This document shows, piece by piece, positions 33,236 through 40,258 of a DNA stretch of 41,521 bases (position 1 is its first letter; every line of letters starts with the position of its first letter). The stretch spans positions 1 through 41,521 of the forward strand of contig CANPTH010000037.1 of the NCBI GenBank assembly GCA_947576945.1, in the 5' to 3' direction. A program made the translations under genes and the position numbers. The notes under the pieces were generated by a model, which made no database searches, was not told the origin of the DNA, and saw only the letters and a list, made by a program, of their open reading frames with translations. This stretch comes from an uncultured Lachnospiraceae bacterium. GTDB lineage: Bacteria > Bacillota > Clostridia > Lachnospirales > Lachnospiraceae.

Positions 33236-34561
33236 TTATGCGCCCTGTTCCACCAGATACAATCCTTCGTGCAAAGGAGCTTCTTCTGTTTCAGCATCTA
33301 CAGGAGGATTCATAAAAGAATCCGCTTCTTCCTGTGCGGTTTCTTCTGATTCGTTTTCTTCGGTAGAGATTTCGCTATCCTCAGATTCAAAAGTTTCTTC
33401 GGCAGAGGTTTCATTATCCTCAGATTTGGCGGTTTCCTCTGTAGAGATTTCATTTTCTTCCAGATCGGAGGTGCCAGTGGAATCTGTCTCAGGTATTTCT
33501 TCGTCACTTTCAGAATCTTCTTCTGCCTCGGCAGGAGCATCCAGTTTGAAGTGCTTAGTGAAGTGTGCCTCCATAGTGGTAAGCCTTCCCAAAACTTTTT
33601 CCTTTTTGATAGAGCCGCTAGAGCAATACTGGCTGTATTCCTTGTTGCTTACAAAGAAGTATAAGAACCAATCGTGAAATTCGTCAGGTTCAATCTCTTC
33701 CTTTATAGCAATATCAGCCATAATCACTACCATCGGAACATTAATTTTCTTTAAGAGCTTTTCTTTTTCGTCAAAAGCATCGTCCAGATAATCAATGATC
33801 TCAAGGAGCAGGTCTTTCTGTTCTTCGGAATAATTGCCTTTGATAGCAGCGCTATACTTCATGACCTCATCAGCGGAAATGGAAGCGTATTCGTAATTAT
33901 TGTACTTATGATCCAAAAGCATCATACTCTGTAAAAGGGTACACATGTCATCGGACTTCCTGAGCTGGAGCTTACTGAAATTACATTTTTCTGTGAAAAA
34001 GCTGCCAGTCAGAATGGAATTGATAAACCTTGCATTTTCAGTACCCATAAGAGGTCTTGCCTTCTGCGGTTTGCTAAGTGGTGTCGAATTATTCAGACGG
34101 AAGAAAATTTCTTCGATCTCGTCATCCGTTGCATCCTCAAACGCAAAGATGGAAAACTTAAAGCGTAATAATTCCTGCCTAACATCCTCGTCCAGTTCCT
34201 CAAAGGTTCTGCCAGCAAGTGTATAGGTTTCGCCTTCGATTTCAGCGGCAGGCGTTTCTTCATTTAAGGCATACTCGCCGTTGATGAATGAGAAAACAGT
34301 TGTCATTCTCTGCTTACCGTCAAGTACAGAATACTTATAGATTGCTTTTCCTTTATCGTCTGTTTCGGCAGAATCTGTCTTTTCAACATAAACCGCAGGA
34401 ACAGGATAATTTGCCAAAATACTATGTACAAGTAAGCTCTGCTGAAGGTTAGTCCACTGTGCCGACTGCCTCTGGATAGGGTGATCAAAATTCAATGTTT
34501 CCTTACTGTCGTGCATTGATTTCAAGTTCTTAATTGTCCAATTCAATGTTGTTTTAATCAT
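33236..34561 (-). CDS. DUF262-domain protein with acidic repeat tail
   Basis: This is a 441-aa protein. The N-terminal DUF262 (ParB/Srx-like) domain spans about residues 1-200, with the core motif VLDGKQRMTTVFSF (about 78-91) and the preceding IQRQSAQWTNLQQSLLVHSIL. A helical middle follows (about 205-345). DUF262 occurs in GmrS-type modification-dependent restriction enzymes, usually with a C-terminal DUF1524 HNH nuclease. Here that nuclease is absent and is replaced by about 95 residues of almost pure Glu/Ser/Thr/Asp containing three 13-residue repeats. It could be a nuclease-free regulator, a DNA-mimic-like antirestriction factor, or half of a split system. It is the last gene before a terminator. 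The start ATG 34561 is preceded by AAAGGAGAAAAAAC. Confidence 0.85.
   Translation of the reverse strand: MIKTTLNWTIKNLKSMHDSKETLNFDHPIQRQSAQWTNLQQSLLVHSILANYPVPAVYVEKTDSAETDDKGKAIYKYSVLDGKQRMTTVFSFINGEYALNEETPAAEIEGETYTLAGRTFEELDEDVRQELLRFKFSIFAFEDATDDEIEEIFFRLNNSTPLSKPQKARPLMGTENARFINSILTGSFFTEKCNFSKLQLRKSDDMCTLLQSMMLLDHKYNNYEYASISADEVMKYSAAIKGNYSEEQKDLLLEIIDYLDDAFDEKEKLLKKINVPMVVIMADIAIKEEIEPDEFHDWFLYFFVSNKEYSQYCSSGSIKKEKVLGRLTTMEAHFTKHFKLDAPAEAEEDSESDEEIPETDSTGTSDLEENEISTEETAKSEDNETSAEETFESEDSEISTEENESEETAQEEADSFMNPPVDAETEEAPLHEGLYLVEQGA
33356..33472 (-). repeat. Three 39-bp tandem repeats in the DUF262 gene
   Basis: Units at 33356-33394, 33395-33433 and 33434-33472 are in frame and encode 13-residue acidic repeats such as SEDNETSAEETFE. 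The first two are most alike. Repeat-number change would alter the acidic tail length without a frameshift. Confidence 0.75.
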
Positions 34562-34627
34562 AGTTTTTTCTCCTTTTCTCTGTTAGGGTATTTTTTCTAT
34601 ATTCAGTTTTTTGTTAAATCATTTGGC

Positions 34628-35527
34628 TTAAAGATATGCGTCAATCTTTCCAGTTTCAGCGTCATAATGGTAAATGCTGTTACTAAGGAATATATCTGGC
34701 TGGATAATATTTTTGTCTCCATTAATCGTCCTTACCATATATTTGATTTCATCCACTCCCATATTTGTTGAAGTTGGAAAAAGCAATGCTTCTTCTGTAG
34801 ATGAGGGGATGATGTAGAAAGAACCAAATCTTTTTGCAAAGGTTTCAAGCAGCCTGGGATAGAAGATATTTGCAAAACCAAATTTTTGATATTTATTTGT
34901 CACTACATATATAAAGTCATCTGGAAGGGTTTCAATAGTTTCTTCCATAAGCCCTCTGTCCTTAAAGCCTTCATAAATTGTTTCCGTTATCGGGGAAATC
35001 TGTAAAGGCAGTACCTTTGGGAAATTCTGATGGGCAATCTCATAAAGTTCTTCCTTTGAAATTCCCCATATTTCCAGCAAGCTATTTGTAATAACATAGC
35101 TTATACTTTCTTCTTTGCTTATGTTAATGATGCAATAGAAGATAATCGCCAAATCAAAGAACTCAACATGGGGAATATTTGGAAGCTGATCGGCATATTC
35201 TTTTGCATTTACAACTTTGTAAACAATCCTGTTTTTTTGAGCGTTAAAGTCTCTGAAATCAGTGGCATTAAAGCTATACTGTTGTGATGCAAAAAAGTAA
35301 GCTGCGACAATTTCTTTTGCCAAATCTTCTACAGAAACACCTTTCATATAATCATCCAGATAGTTCTTATAATAGAACGTAGGGCTGACTGCTGAATCTT
35401 CTTCTGTGATAAGGAATGCTTCTACCTCTTTGCCGTTTTTAAAGACTGTATAAGTCTTAACTTTAAAGCTGTCTGCAAGCATGTCTTTTAATGCTTCTAA
35501 TAATTCTTTCTTCATTTTTTCATACAT
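34628..35527 (-). CDS. DUF5688-like protein
   Basis: This is a 299-aa soluble protein matching what I know of DUF5688 proteins, which are frequent on conjugative elements of gut Firmicutes. Typical parts are SPTFYYKNYLDDYMKGVSVEDLAKEIV (about residues 45-71), IFYCIINISKEESISYVITNSLLEIWGIS in the middle, and the C-terminal FGSFYIIPSSTEEALLFP. Biochemical function is unknown for the family. ATG 35527 is chosen because GGAGGA sits 7-8 nt upstream; an ATG five codons earlier overlaps that SD. It lies 18 nt after the 113-aa gene. Confidence 0.75.
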   Translation of the reverse strand: MYEKMKKELLEALKDMLADSFKVKTYTVFKNGKEVEAFLITEEDSAVSPTFYYKNYLDDYMKGVSVEDLAKEIVAAYFFASQQYSFNATDFRDFNAQKNRIVYKVVNAKEYADQLPNIPHVEFFDLAIIFYCIINISKEESISYVITNSLLEIWGISKEELYEIAHQNFPKVLPLQISPITETIYEGFKDRGLMEETIETLPDDFIYVVTNKYQKFGFANIFYPRLLETFAKRFGSFYIIPSSTEEALLFPTSTNMGVDEIKYMVRTINGDKNIIQPDIFLSNSIYHYDAETGKIDAYL

Positions 35528-35545
35528 ATCTTTGTCCTCCATAAA

Positions 35546-35887
35546 TTAATATTGGGTATTGTATTTATCCATTTGACGGATAAGATATCCAGTCATACGG
35601 GCATACTTTTTAATAAGAGAGCTTTTGGAGCCGCCTTTAATAAGTTCCTGATAGCGGTCATTTTCCCTTTTGATGTCTGCATACATTTCTGCAAACTCTT
35701 TGGCTTTTTCGTCATTCTTTTTCTCTAATATTTCAATGTAATTATTGATGAATATAATCTGAGAATCGAATAAGCCAATGGTGGGCATACTCTCAAAATA
35801 TTGTTGGTTACTTTTTTCGTACTTGTACTCGTCAAGCTTCATTGCGATTTGGAGCTGGCTGAGTGTTTTTTTATCTACTTGAATCAT
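35546..35887 (-). CDS. Hypothetical helical protein, 113 aa
   Basis: This is a charged, largely helical protein. It has a likely coiled coil at about residues 48-85 (NYIEILEKKNDEKAKEFAEMYADIKREN) and a basic C-terminus (SSLIKKYARMTGYLIRQMDKY). No family is recognised. The SD AAGGAG precedes ATG 35887. It lies between the integrase and the DUF5688-like gene with short gaps on the same strand. Confidence 0.65.
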   Translation of the reverse strand: MIQVDKKTLSQLQIAMKLDEYKYEKSNQQYFESMPTIGLFDSQIIFINNYIEILEKKNDEKAKEFAEMYADIKRENDRYQELIKGGSKSSLIKKYARMTGYLIRQMDKYNTQY

Positions 35888-35934
35888 TTTTTTATTCTCC
35901 TTAATCTATACTTTTTATTAATTCTTTTCTTTAC

Positions 35935-36831
35935 CTACTTCCAAAGATAATGGTTTACTACTACGTTATCCCTGGAGTGCTGTAAGTTATAGCTCACTGC
36001 GGAAAGTATGCCTTTATCAAAAGATCTCCCAAGCATATCCCCTTTACAGTGATATATTTTGCCAGTAGCAACATCGCCACGATCCTCAAAATACTGATAT
36101 AAGTCCCTGGCATAATCAGCTCTCATATCGTGAATTGAGCCGCTCGGCAACTGTGCTTTTAGAAACAGCCTGTTTTCTCCGCTTACAGGATGTGTTTCAG
36201 CAGTTTTTAAATATTCTCTTAGTTCCTCAACGTATTTTGGATTTACTAAACACCAACGCTCAATGCCGCCCTTGCCACGCTTAAAGACCTCTAAATTGCC
36301 GTCAGGAGCTTCTCTGAAATCTTCCATACGAAGTCTAAGAGCTTCCGTTCTGCGGCATCCTGTGGCTTTAAGAACCATTTTAGCGGTATCCCAGCGTTCC
36401 TCTGGGGAACGGTAATCGGAAGAATTAACGCCCCTACAACGCTTAATATTTGCTCTGTGACGGACAGGATAATCATAGCCAAAGTCATTCTTCCTGCAGT
36501 TATAGGCAGAAGCAAGAGCAGAACCATATTGAGCAAGAGTCCAAGCTGAAAGTCCTTTATCTTCTTTGTCCTGAAGAAATTCAGGCACATACTTTTTGCA
36601 GTCCTTAAAGGTTTTGACTTCCTTATGGCTTGCAATCGTTTCAGCTATGAATTGTTTACAGACTCTTACATAAGAATTAAATGTAACAGTGCTGTAGATG
36701 CCTCTTACAGTTGCAGAATTTCTGCCAGCTTTTCTTGCAGCCTGTTTTGCTTCAAATTTGGATTCGCCAAACTTTTTCTGCTTATTCAGTTCTTTTAAAC
36801 ATTGGTGTGTAATATTTGATTTTTTACCCAT
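35935..36831 (-). CDS. Accessory tyrosine recombinase/integrase
   Basis: This is a 298-aa phage-integrase-family protein not related in detail to the recombinase trio. It has a basic N-terminus, a core-binding region (about residues 50-125) and a catalytic domain with ATGCRRTEALRLRMED (Arg160/161), HDMRADYARD (His234, Arg237), LQHSRDNVV (His285) and the nucleophile Tyr295 in NHYLWK, only three residues from the C-terminus. Similar stand-alone recombinases often travel with ArdC genes on mobile elements, where they may act in circularisation or cargo exchange. The SD GGAGGTG is partly inside a small hairpin (36838-36851). The neighbours suggest it belongs to the operon starting with ardC. Confidence 0.88.
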   Translation of the reverse strand: MGKKSNITHQCLKELNKQKKFGESKFEAKQAARKAGRNSATVRGIYSTVTFNSYVRVCKQFIAETIASHKEVKTFKDCKKYVPEFLQDKEDKGLSAWTLAQYGSALASAYNCRKNDFGYDYPVRHRANIKRCRGVNSSDYRSPEERWDTAKMVLKATGCRRTEALRLRMEDFREAPDGNLEVFKRGKGGIERWCLVNPKYVEELREYLKTAETHPVSGENRLFLKAQLPSGSIHDMRADYARDLYQYFEDRGDVATGKIYHCKGDMLGRSFDKGILSAVSYNLQHSRDNVVVNHYLWK

Positions 36832-36837
36832 TTGGCA

Positions 36838-36864
36838 CCTCCAATCTTGGAGATAAGCGCTTAT
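36838..36864 (-). promoter_or_regulatory. Palindromes covering the integrase SD region
   Basis: A perfect 12-bp palindrome ATAAGCGCTTAT (36853-36864) is followed, in minus-strand order, by CTCCA-AGAT-TGGAG (36851-36838), whose right arm contains the integrase SD. Both lie in the 45-nt gap between ardC and the integrase gene. They could be an operator plus an SD-masking hairpin. Confidence 0.4.
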
Positions 36865-36876
36865 GAGTAAAAGTTT

Positions 36877-37785
36877 TTATGAAACAACAAATTGCTTAGA
36901 AACCCAATCGAATATCAGATTAGAGAGTTTAGAAATCATTTCCAGAGTTGATCTTAATTCTTTTAAATCCTTACTTCCCCAGCTCGCTATATACCCGAAG
37001 GAATATTCTTCTGAGGATAATTTTTCCATACTTGTTTCATTCGCCAGCATTTCAATAACGCAGTAAGCACAGCTTTCAGCAACTACTTCTTTTGTGTCAC
37101 GATCAAAGTCTTTTGTGTGTTCTTTGAAAAGTGTTTCTTGATAGTAATGGCTATATTCGTGGATAATGGTTTTTAGCTTATGTAAAGCCGAAAGAACAGG
37201 CTTTAAACATATCTCTTTTTTAACAAGACTATAATAGCCATTTGGATCTGTGTCTGTTTTGAGGTCGTAATCGTAACGGATCGGAACCTCTGATGTTGCG
37301 AGTAAAGAATTAAGCAGCTTATTCAGTTCTGGTGTATCAAATTCCAAATTCTGTGTAAGCCTCGGCAGTTCATCGCCAGTTGTTTGGCTCAGATCGAAAA
37401 CGTGTCCAATTTTAAAGTAGAGCTTACGTTTTTCAATCTTCCTTTTGTATTTGCTTCCGTCAGGTCTGGTACATTCTTCCTCTTCCCAGATTTTCTTTGG
37501 TGTAGGAACAAGTATCTGGATGCCCTTAGAACCCTTTTTAACGATTCTGTGGAACTTCTCCGTCCAGTCCTTATAGGACGCTACAAAACTGGCTTTTGGG
37601 CATTGCATCAGGATAAGAATGGTATTATTGAAGCTGTAGTTATGGAACTTGCTAAAAGTCTCCAAATACCTTATATAGTTTTCTGATGTGAATACCTCTT
37701 TCACGCCGTTTTCGAGATTTTCTAAAATCTCTTTCATTTGTTGTTGCCGCTCTTCAAGCGACCGCTGAGTATACTGTTTACTCAT
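36877..37785 (-). CDS. ArdC-like antirestriction zincin
   Basis: This is a 302-aa protein with the ArdC layout. The N-terminal ssDNA-binding-like domain (about residues 1-110) contains FSKFHNYSFNNTILILMQCP, ASFVASYKDW and KKGSKGIQILVP. The C-terminal zincin-like metallopeptidase domain has the HExxH motif in IIHEYSHYYQ and a downstream Glu in EVVAESCAYCV. ArdC proteins bind single-stranded DNA and protect incoming elements from host restriction. Its position next to the 5' end of a long leader suggests it is the first gene expressed after transfer. It is preceded by AGGAGG and GAGG motifs before ATG 37785. Catalytic residues look intact. Confidence 0.85.
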   Translation of the reverse strand: MSKQYTQRSLEERQQQMKEILENLENGVKEVFTSENYIRYLETFSKFHNYSFNNTILILMQCPKASFVASYKDWTEKFHRIVKKGSKGIQILVPTPKKIWEEEECTRPDGSKYKRKIEKRKLYFKIGHVFDLSQTTGDELPRLTQNLEFDTPELNKLLNSLLATSEVPIRYDYDLKTDTDPNGYYSLVKKEICLKPVLSALHKLKTIIHEYSHYYQETLFKEHTKDFDRDTKEVVAESCAYCVIEMLANETSMEKLSSEEYSFGYIASWGSKDLKELRSTLEMISKLSNLIFDWVSKQFVVS

Positions 37786-38130
37786 AACCTCTTTACCTCC
37801 TGTTTTTATTTCCCTAGATTCGTTAAAATCTAAAGCATGGTCAGGGTGAGCCTTATTTGCCTATTACCATGGGAATAGACAGGCTTGTTGTGAAAATAAA
37901 TTTACGGGTTACTTTATATGCACACATTTCCAAAGAAACATGGAACATATCATCCAGAAGCTACATGGCTTCTTTATCTATATAAAGAGAATCTTTTGCA
38001 CAAAACAAAAAGACCTCGTTAAAATTTTAGAGGATGTTTTCAAATAGTTCTCACTATTTGCAGATATTTAGTTGAGAAAATCAGGGAAAATGATTAAGCT
38101 CTTAGATCTGTAATCCTGCCTAAACTGAAA

Positions 38131-38174
38131 ATCCTTCTTGCATCCGTCTCGGCTATTACGAGCTAGTCAAGGAT
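38131..38174. ncRNA. Pseudoknot-capable RNA unit A
   Basis: This 44-nt unit has an outer stem ATCCTT/AAGGAT (38131-38136 with 38169-38174), an 11-nt core CTTGCATCCGT, a 4-bp stem CTCG/CGAG (38148-38151 with 38159-38162), and loop bases GCTA that can pair with TAGT just downstream (38164-38167). Unit B shares the core and every pairing. The transcribed strand is uncertain: the strong promoter reads the minus strand, but the one G-T pair is better tolerated as plus-strand RNA. Confidence 0.5.
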
Positions 38175-38246
38175 ATAGACAATAACTTTAGATTCTTGAA
38201 AAAGAATACCTATCACTTTTTGTTGACGAGCCTCTCACGCTTCGTC

Positions 38247-38290
38247 ATCCCTCTTGCATCCGTCATGACCATTACATGCTGGTTAGGGAT
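38247..38290. ncRNA. Pseudoknot-capable RNA unit B
   Basis: This 44-nt unit has the same design as unit A, starting 116 nt away: outer stem ATCCCT/AGGGAT, the identical 11-nt core, stem CATG/CATG (38264-38267 with 38275-38278), and loop ACCA paired with TGGT (38280-38283). Differences from unit A fall mostly on both sides of pairs (T-A to C-G and similar), which is the pattern of a conserved structured RNA. Confidence 0.5.
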
Positions 38291-38346
38291 ATATTATCTT
38301 ACTTAGAGCTTTTGTAATAAAAAAGCATCAATTAACTTATGATTTA

Positions 38347-38375
38347 ATTTTATAAAAATATTTAGTTTTTGTCAA
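38347..38375 (-). promoter_or_regulatory. Strong leftward sigma-A promoter before the ardC leader
   Basis: On the minus strand, TTGACA (38375-38370), exactly 17 bp, TAAAAT (38352-38347). This is the best promoter in the element region. Initiation near 38340 would give a leader of about 555 nt before ardC. Confidence 0.8.
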
Positions 38376-38457
38376 TAGTGCATAAATATATTATACAATA
38401 AACATGATAATTTATACAAGTTTACTAAAATACGTGTATTTATATACGAAATAAAGA

Positions 38458-38483
38458 CAGCCAGCAAATTGCTCTGCTGGCTG
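38458..38483 (-). terminator. Terminator of the 249-aa gene
   Basis: This is a perfect 9-bp stem CAGCCAGCA/TGCTGGCTG (38458-38466 with 38475-38483), just past the stop at 38488, followed on the minus strand by TCTTTATTTC. It separates this gene from the ardC promoter. Confidence 0.8.
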
Positions 38484-38487
38484 GAAA

Positions 38488-39237
38488 CTATTGATAGTAT
38501 GGATTTTGGAAAGGATTCGTGTATGTAATCAATGCATTTTTTATTAGATTTTTAAATCTTGCTTCTTCATTAAGAAAACATTGTTTACAGTTTTTTAAAT
38601 AAGGATTAAAGAATGAGCAGTTAGGGCAATTCTGTATAGGTGTAATATCATTGTTGAATATTTTCAGTATTAATCTATATGCACCAGCTAATGTATAAAG
38701 GTTTACATTCAATAAATTTTTTAAGATTTCTATTTTCTTATCATAATCATTGTAATTCAGAATATCCACAAAGACATTTGGATGTGTATAGCTATTAGTT
38801 TTTGATGAAATAGTCAATAATTCTCTAGGAATATCTTCATTATACATTTGAGTTGCAATTTTATATTTTTCGTTAATAGTGAAAAGCTTTCCATTAATGT
38901 AAGGGCGATACTTTGGATTGTATCTTCCTTTTTTTGAATTAAATTCCATTACAGATAAATAGTCTTGATCGTTACTAAGGTTTACTAAATCAAGAAATGC
39001 TTCAATAGAATGGCGAGTATTTCGTTGAAGAACAGAAAAACCCAGACATTCTAAGTCAATGTCAGTAGTGTATAACGAAAAGTAGTTTGCAGTAAAATCT
39101 TCTTTGATATAAAAAAAGAGCATATATTCTTTTGTCGTAAGAATGGTGGTGTTCATATTTATTAATGCCTGCATTGAAGAATCAATATAGCCAAGGATAT
39201 TATTATTGTTATAAAAGTCACGATTAAGAAATTGCAT
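38488..39237 (-). CDS. Hypothetical protein with C-terminal Cys4 motif, 249 aa
   Basis: I do not recognise the family. It is an AT-rich, isolated leftward gene with its own promoter (39269-39297) and terminator (38458-38483). The protein is Asn/Tyr/Phe/Ile-rich. A region TRHSIEAFLDLVNLSNDQDYLSV followed by helices has the look of a HEPN-like helical domain, but that is only a guess. The C-terminus has a likely zinc ribbon, CPNC-x8-10-CKQC (NCPNCSFFNPYLKNCKQCF). The start is ATG 39237 with AAAGGA about 9 nt upstream. A longer frame up to 39354 runs through the promoter and a hairpin and is not credible. The isolated, self-contained transcription unit on a mobile element would suit a defence or maintenance gene. 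Confidence 0.65.
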   Translation of the reverse strand: MQFLNRDFYNNNNILGYIDSSMQALINMNTTILTTKEYMLFFYIKEDFTANYFSLYTTDIDLECLGFSVLQRNTRHSIEAFLDLVNLSNDQDYLSVMEFNSKKGRYNPKYRPYINGKLFTINEKYKIATQMYNEDIPRELLTISSKTNSYTHPNVFVDILNYNDYDKKIEILKNLLNVNLYTLAGAYRLILKIFNNDITPIQNCPNCSFFNPYLKNCKQCFLNEEARFKNLIKNALITYTNPFQNPYYQ

Positions 39238-39268
39238 AGCAGTCCATCCTTTCTCAAAAATTAGCTCA

Positions 39269-39297
39269 ATTATATAGCGGAATATAGTAAATATCAA
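39269..39297 (-). promoter_or_regulatory. Sigma-A promoter of the 249-aa gene
   Basis: On the minus strand, TTGATA (39297-39292), exactly 17 bp, then a perfect TATAAT (39274-39269). It lies 32 nt before ATG 39237. Confidence 0.8.
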
Positions 39298-39314
39298 GAT
39301 GAAATCATCAAAAG

Positions 39315-39617
39315 GGGCGGCAACGCCCATAATAGGGTGCCAGATATGGCACATGTGTAAATGACTCTTTTCGTGCAGTCGAAAGCGTGTTGGCTATGAA
39401 TTTATGCTCCCACATGTGTTAGTTGTTGTTTATTTTGCTAAAGTTTGTGCTTGACAGCCCAAACCTTAGAAAATAACCAACAACAAGTCTACGCCCTTTA
39501 TTGCTTCCAAAGGTCAGCATATATTTTTAGCAAGCTAAAAATATATATCTTCCCAATGGAAGCAAAATCAAAATATATTCCCTTTTCTTTTTGTTTCCTG
39601 CTTACAGCGGAAACAAA
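39315..39617. repeat. Array of strong hairpins between divergent promoters
   Basis: This 300-nt gene-free stretch holds, in order: GGGCG-GCAA-CGCCC (39315-39328); GTGCCA-GATA-TGGCAC (39337-39352); palindrome CACATGTG at 39350-39357 and again at 39411-39418; a hairpin of about 23 bp with small interruptions (39423-39486); TTGCTTCC/GGAAGCAA (39501-39565) enclosing a perfect 13-bp AT-rich stem with a 2-nt loop (39519-39546); and TTTGTTTCC/GGAAACAAA (39590-39617). The last three are similar in size and in their TTG...CAA arms. Possible roles are an origin of transfer or replication, or single-strand structures; none is proven. Confidence 0.6.
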
Positions 39618-39646
39618 TTGTAAGAACAATAAAGCTATGTTATTAT
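39618..39646 (+). promoter_or_regulatory. Sigma-A promoter of the 131-aa gene
   Basis: TTGTAA (39618-39623), exactly 17 bp, TATTAT (39641-39646), 37 nt upstream of ATG 39684. It begins directly after the last hairpin of the array. Confidence 0.65.
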
Positions 39647-39683
39647 AGTAAATATTTCAGATACTTAGTCAGGAGGCTTCATC

Positions 39684-40079
39684 ATGGAAGATAATATTTT
39701 AGTTCGTGAAGATATTACAGAAAATGTTATTGCTATAAAAATTAATCAGGCATACAGAGAAAATATGACAGAGCTTGAATTATACGAAGTAACGAGAGGA
39801 TATTGGAAAGTGGATGTTAAAAGAGCAGAAAAAGCAGACTATGTTTTTAGCGTCTATAAAGGAATGATAAAAGAAGTATACAAAGTAAAAGAATGGCTCC
39901 CAGCAGGCACGATCCCAAGACCAACGCTTCCAGATGCCGAAACGCCAGCAGACAGATATGAGTTTGTCGGAGAAATTGCGGAAGAAAATATCAGAGATAA
40001 ATACATAGAAAAATCTATTGCAAACTTATATCGAAAGGGTGAAGCGAATCCTATAAAATATTTTTATACGAAATTATAA
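39684..40079 (+). CDS. Small PUA/EVE-like domain protein, 131 aa
   Basis: This is a compact single-domain protein with a recognisable pattern: a start helix, MTELELYEVTRGYWKVDVKR, then ADYVFSVYKGMIKEVYKVKEWLPAG, RYEFVGEIAEENIRDKYIEKSI and a C-terminal GEANPIKYFY. I have seen this pattern as a stand-alone protein and attached to restriction-type nucleases, and it resembles PUA/EVE-type readers of modified bases; both the family name and the role are inferences. The SD AGGAGG (39671-39676) is 7 nt before ATG 39684. It is a monocistronic unit with its own promoter and a terminator immediately at the stop. It may help the element deal with host restriction. Confidence 0.7.
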   Translation: MEDNILVREDITENVIAIKINQAYRENMTELELYEVTRGYWKVDVKRAEKADYVFSVYKGMIKEVYKVKEWLPAGTIPRPTLPDAETPADRYEFVGEIAEENIRDKYIEKSIANLYRKGEANPIKYFYTKL

Positions 40080-40106
40080 AAACATATTGACGAAAATATG
40101 TTTTTA
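40079..40106 (+). terminator. Terminator of the 131-aa gene
   Basis: This is a perfect 10-bp stem, AAAACATATT/AATATGTTTT (40079-40088 with 40095-40104), starting on the last base of the stop codon and followed by TTAT. It can act in both directions. Confidence 0.75.
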
Positions 40107-40199
40107 TAATAAAATTATTTTAGGTAGAGAAAAGGTATGGATTTTGTTTTAAGTTTTTTAAAGGACAGATCTATACTTTTTTTGTTGCCAAAATCACAA

Positions 40200-40258
40200 G
40201 CAAAAGAGGATATCCTCTTTTATTTGTATATTACATATACAAATAAAACCTCTCTTGC
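40200..40258. repeat. Nested palindromes
   Basis: A perfect 20-bp palindrome (40202-40221, centre GGATATCC) overlaps a perfect 14-bp hairpin with a 3-nt TAC loop (40218-40231 with 40235-40248). The outer arms GCAAAAGAGG (40200-40209) and CCTCTCTTGC (40249-40258) also pair with one mismatch. The 330-nt stretch 40107-40409 otherwise holds only a weak promoter-like TTGACA (40279-40284), small dyads (GTATC-GT-GATAC at about 40326-40337) and the leader of the next gene. Confidence 0.65.

Larger units (their letters stand above)
37786..38346 (-). promoter_or_regulatory. Gene-free structured leader upstream of ardC
   Basis: About 560 nt without a credible gene. Besides the two 44-nt units described separately it contains perfect hairpins: CAAATAG/CTATTTG (38041-38060), AGAAGC/GCTTCT (37956-37973), ATTCTT-GAAA-AAGAAT (between the units), TGACGA/TCGTCA (38224-38247), and interleaved pairings CATGG/CCATG with AGCCT/AGGCT (37836-37885). 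A near-consensus leftward promoter at 38347-38375 would transcribe all of it into ardC. Confidence 0.6.

Noticed and set aside
38131..38290. Type III toxin-antitoxin repeats (ToxI-like)
   Set aside because: Those antitoxins are contiguous repeats of about 35 nt followed by a ToxN-type gene. Here there are two units 116 nt apart, and neither neighbour looks like an endoribonuclease of that family.
39238..39354. N-terminal extension of the 249-aa protein
   Set aside because: The extended frame crosses a near-perfect promoter and a hairpin; the internal ATG 39237 has the SD.
39423..39617. Integron attC-type recombination sites
   Set aside because: The hairpins lack the paired GTTRRRY/RYYYAAC core sites, and no integron integrase is present.
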